The position numbers and the translations under genes were made by a program. Shown one piece after another: positions 12,823 to 13,141 of a stretch of 13,141 nucleotides of DNA. The DNA lies in assembly GCA_040878225.1 (NCBI GenBank), contig JBBDMR010000132.1, forward strand, positions 1 to 13,141, read 5' to 3'. Every line of letters starts with the position of its first letter. Position 1 is the stretch's first letter. The notes under the pieces were generated by a model, which was not told the DNA's origin, searched no databases, and saw nothing but the letters and a program-made list of their open reading frames with translations. This stretch comes from MA-ANB-1 sp040878225. GTDB lineage: Bacteria > Actinomycetota > Acidimicrobiia > Spongiisociales > ZC4RG35.

Positions 12823-13046
12823 TACTCGTGTTCGACTGTGTCTTTGATCCCGAAAGTGATGTCCAGGGTCACGGTGAACAGGGTGGGGGCACCGGAGTTG
12901 TCCACCTTCCCACCGACCTTGACGATCTCGAACTTCTGGATGTCGCTGATCGTGCTGGCGGCGCGCGCCAGGACCGTGCCCACAGCGTCTTCGATCGACC
13001 CGTCGGCCTGGCCGGAAAGTCGGATGGTCTTGGTAATTGAAGACAT
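12822..13046 (-). CDS. dodecin-like protein
   Basis: 74 residues matching the dodecin fold pattern: an initial strand ITKTIRLSG, the helix SIEDAVGTVLARAASTISDI, then the strands KFEIVKVGGKV and LFTVTLDITFGI. Dodecins form hollow 12-subunit shells that bind flavin dimers or related ligands. The Trp that stacks on the flavin in characterised dodecins (in the R-W-F-E motif) is Lys38 here (Q-K-F-E), so flavin binding in the classical way is doubtful. A strong AAAGGAGG lies about 10 nt upstream of the ATG. The stop overlaps the next small gene (TAATG), and only 29 nt separate it from the upstream stop, so it is probably cotranscribed with both sides. Confidence 0.72.
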   Translation of the reverse strand: MSSITKTIRLSGQADGSIEDAVGTVLARAASTISDIQKFEIVKVGGKVDNSGAPTLFTVTLDITFGIKDTVEHE

Positions 13047-13075
13047 GGGTTGGCTTCCTCCTTTGCCGAACAGTA

Positions 13076-13141
13076 CTAGTGCAGGACCTTCACCATCTGC
13101 GCGCTGTTCTCGTCCTGGCCGACCTCGGTATAGCCGAGTGA
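13076..13141 (-). CDS. C-terminal end of an unidentified protein (possibly a GNAT acetyltransferase)
   Basis: An open frame enters from the right edge and ends at TAG (13078-13076). The 21 visible residues include LGYTEVGQDENSAQMVKVLH. The LGY-x-x-VG pattern followed by a Met-x-Lys-x-Leu ending resembles the final strands of GNAT N-acetyltransferases, but the fragment is too short to be sure. It lies just upstream of the dodecin-like gene on the same strand. Confidence 0.4.
   Translation of the reverse strand, partial: SLGYTEVGQDENSAQMVKVLH

Noticed and set aside
1..13141. Insertion sequences, CRISPR arrays, tRNA or rRNA genes
   Set aside because: No transposase, regularly spaced repeats or conserved RNA gene sequence was recognised anywhere in the window.

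Overview
This is a GC-rich bacterial chromosome segment, most likely from an actinomycete-type lineage (Actinomycetota; the class is uncertain, and an uncultured Acidimicrobiia-like group would fit). The grounds are the high GC content with G/C-ending codons, a valyl-tRNA synthetase of the type I associate with Streptomyces and its relatives, an IcmF-type mutase, several starts that look leaderless (a -10-like hexamer 7-10 nt before ATG), and very dense overlapping stop/start junctions. No mobile element, CRISPR array, tRNA or rRNA was seen.

Layout. Bases 1-1067 (+) hold the C-terminal part of an IcmF-type (isobutyryl-CoA mutase fused) enzyme. A small P-loop nucleotide kinase-like protein follows (1099-1635, +). 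From 7954 back to 1607 on the minus strand runs a seven-gene histidine operon, hisG-hisC-hisB-hisH-hisF-hisA/I/E-hisD, in which every adjacent pair overlaps by 4 or 7 nt. It encodes all histidine biosynthetic activities except histidinol-phosphate phosphatase (hisN). Its most unusual member is one 419-residue protein that joins HisA, HisI and HisE end to end.

Upstream of hisG (7955-8196) is what reads as a complete ribosome-dependent histidine attenuator. It has a 17-residue leader peptide with four consecutive His codons, a pause/protector hairpin, a competing antiterminator pairing, and an intrinsic terminator with a T-tract 38 nt before hisG. The same intergenic region carries the start of the divergent valS (8197-10725, +).

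Downstream of valS is a two-gene unit. The first gene is a SatD-family protein (cyclase-like N-terminal domain, C-terminal helix-turn-helix) transcribed from an apparently leaderless promoter whose -35 element lies inside a perfect 8-bp inverted repeat. It overlaps by ATGA a 114-residue membrane protein that resembles only the C-terminal half of DUF3307 proteins. This looks like a self-regulated sensor/regulator plus membrane partner of unknown function and is the best candidate for an undescribed system here.

The right end (minus strand) has a second tight cluster: the C-terminal end of an unidentified protein, a dodecin-like protein, an unlisted 32-residue membrane peptide, and a metallo-beta-lactamase-fold hydrolase. 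The hydrolase appears to start at a CTG codon overlapping the stop of the small peptide.
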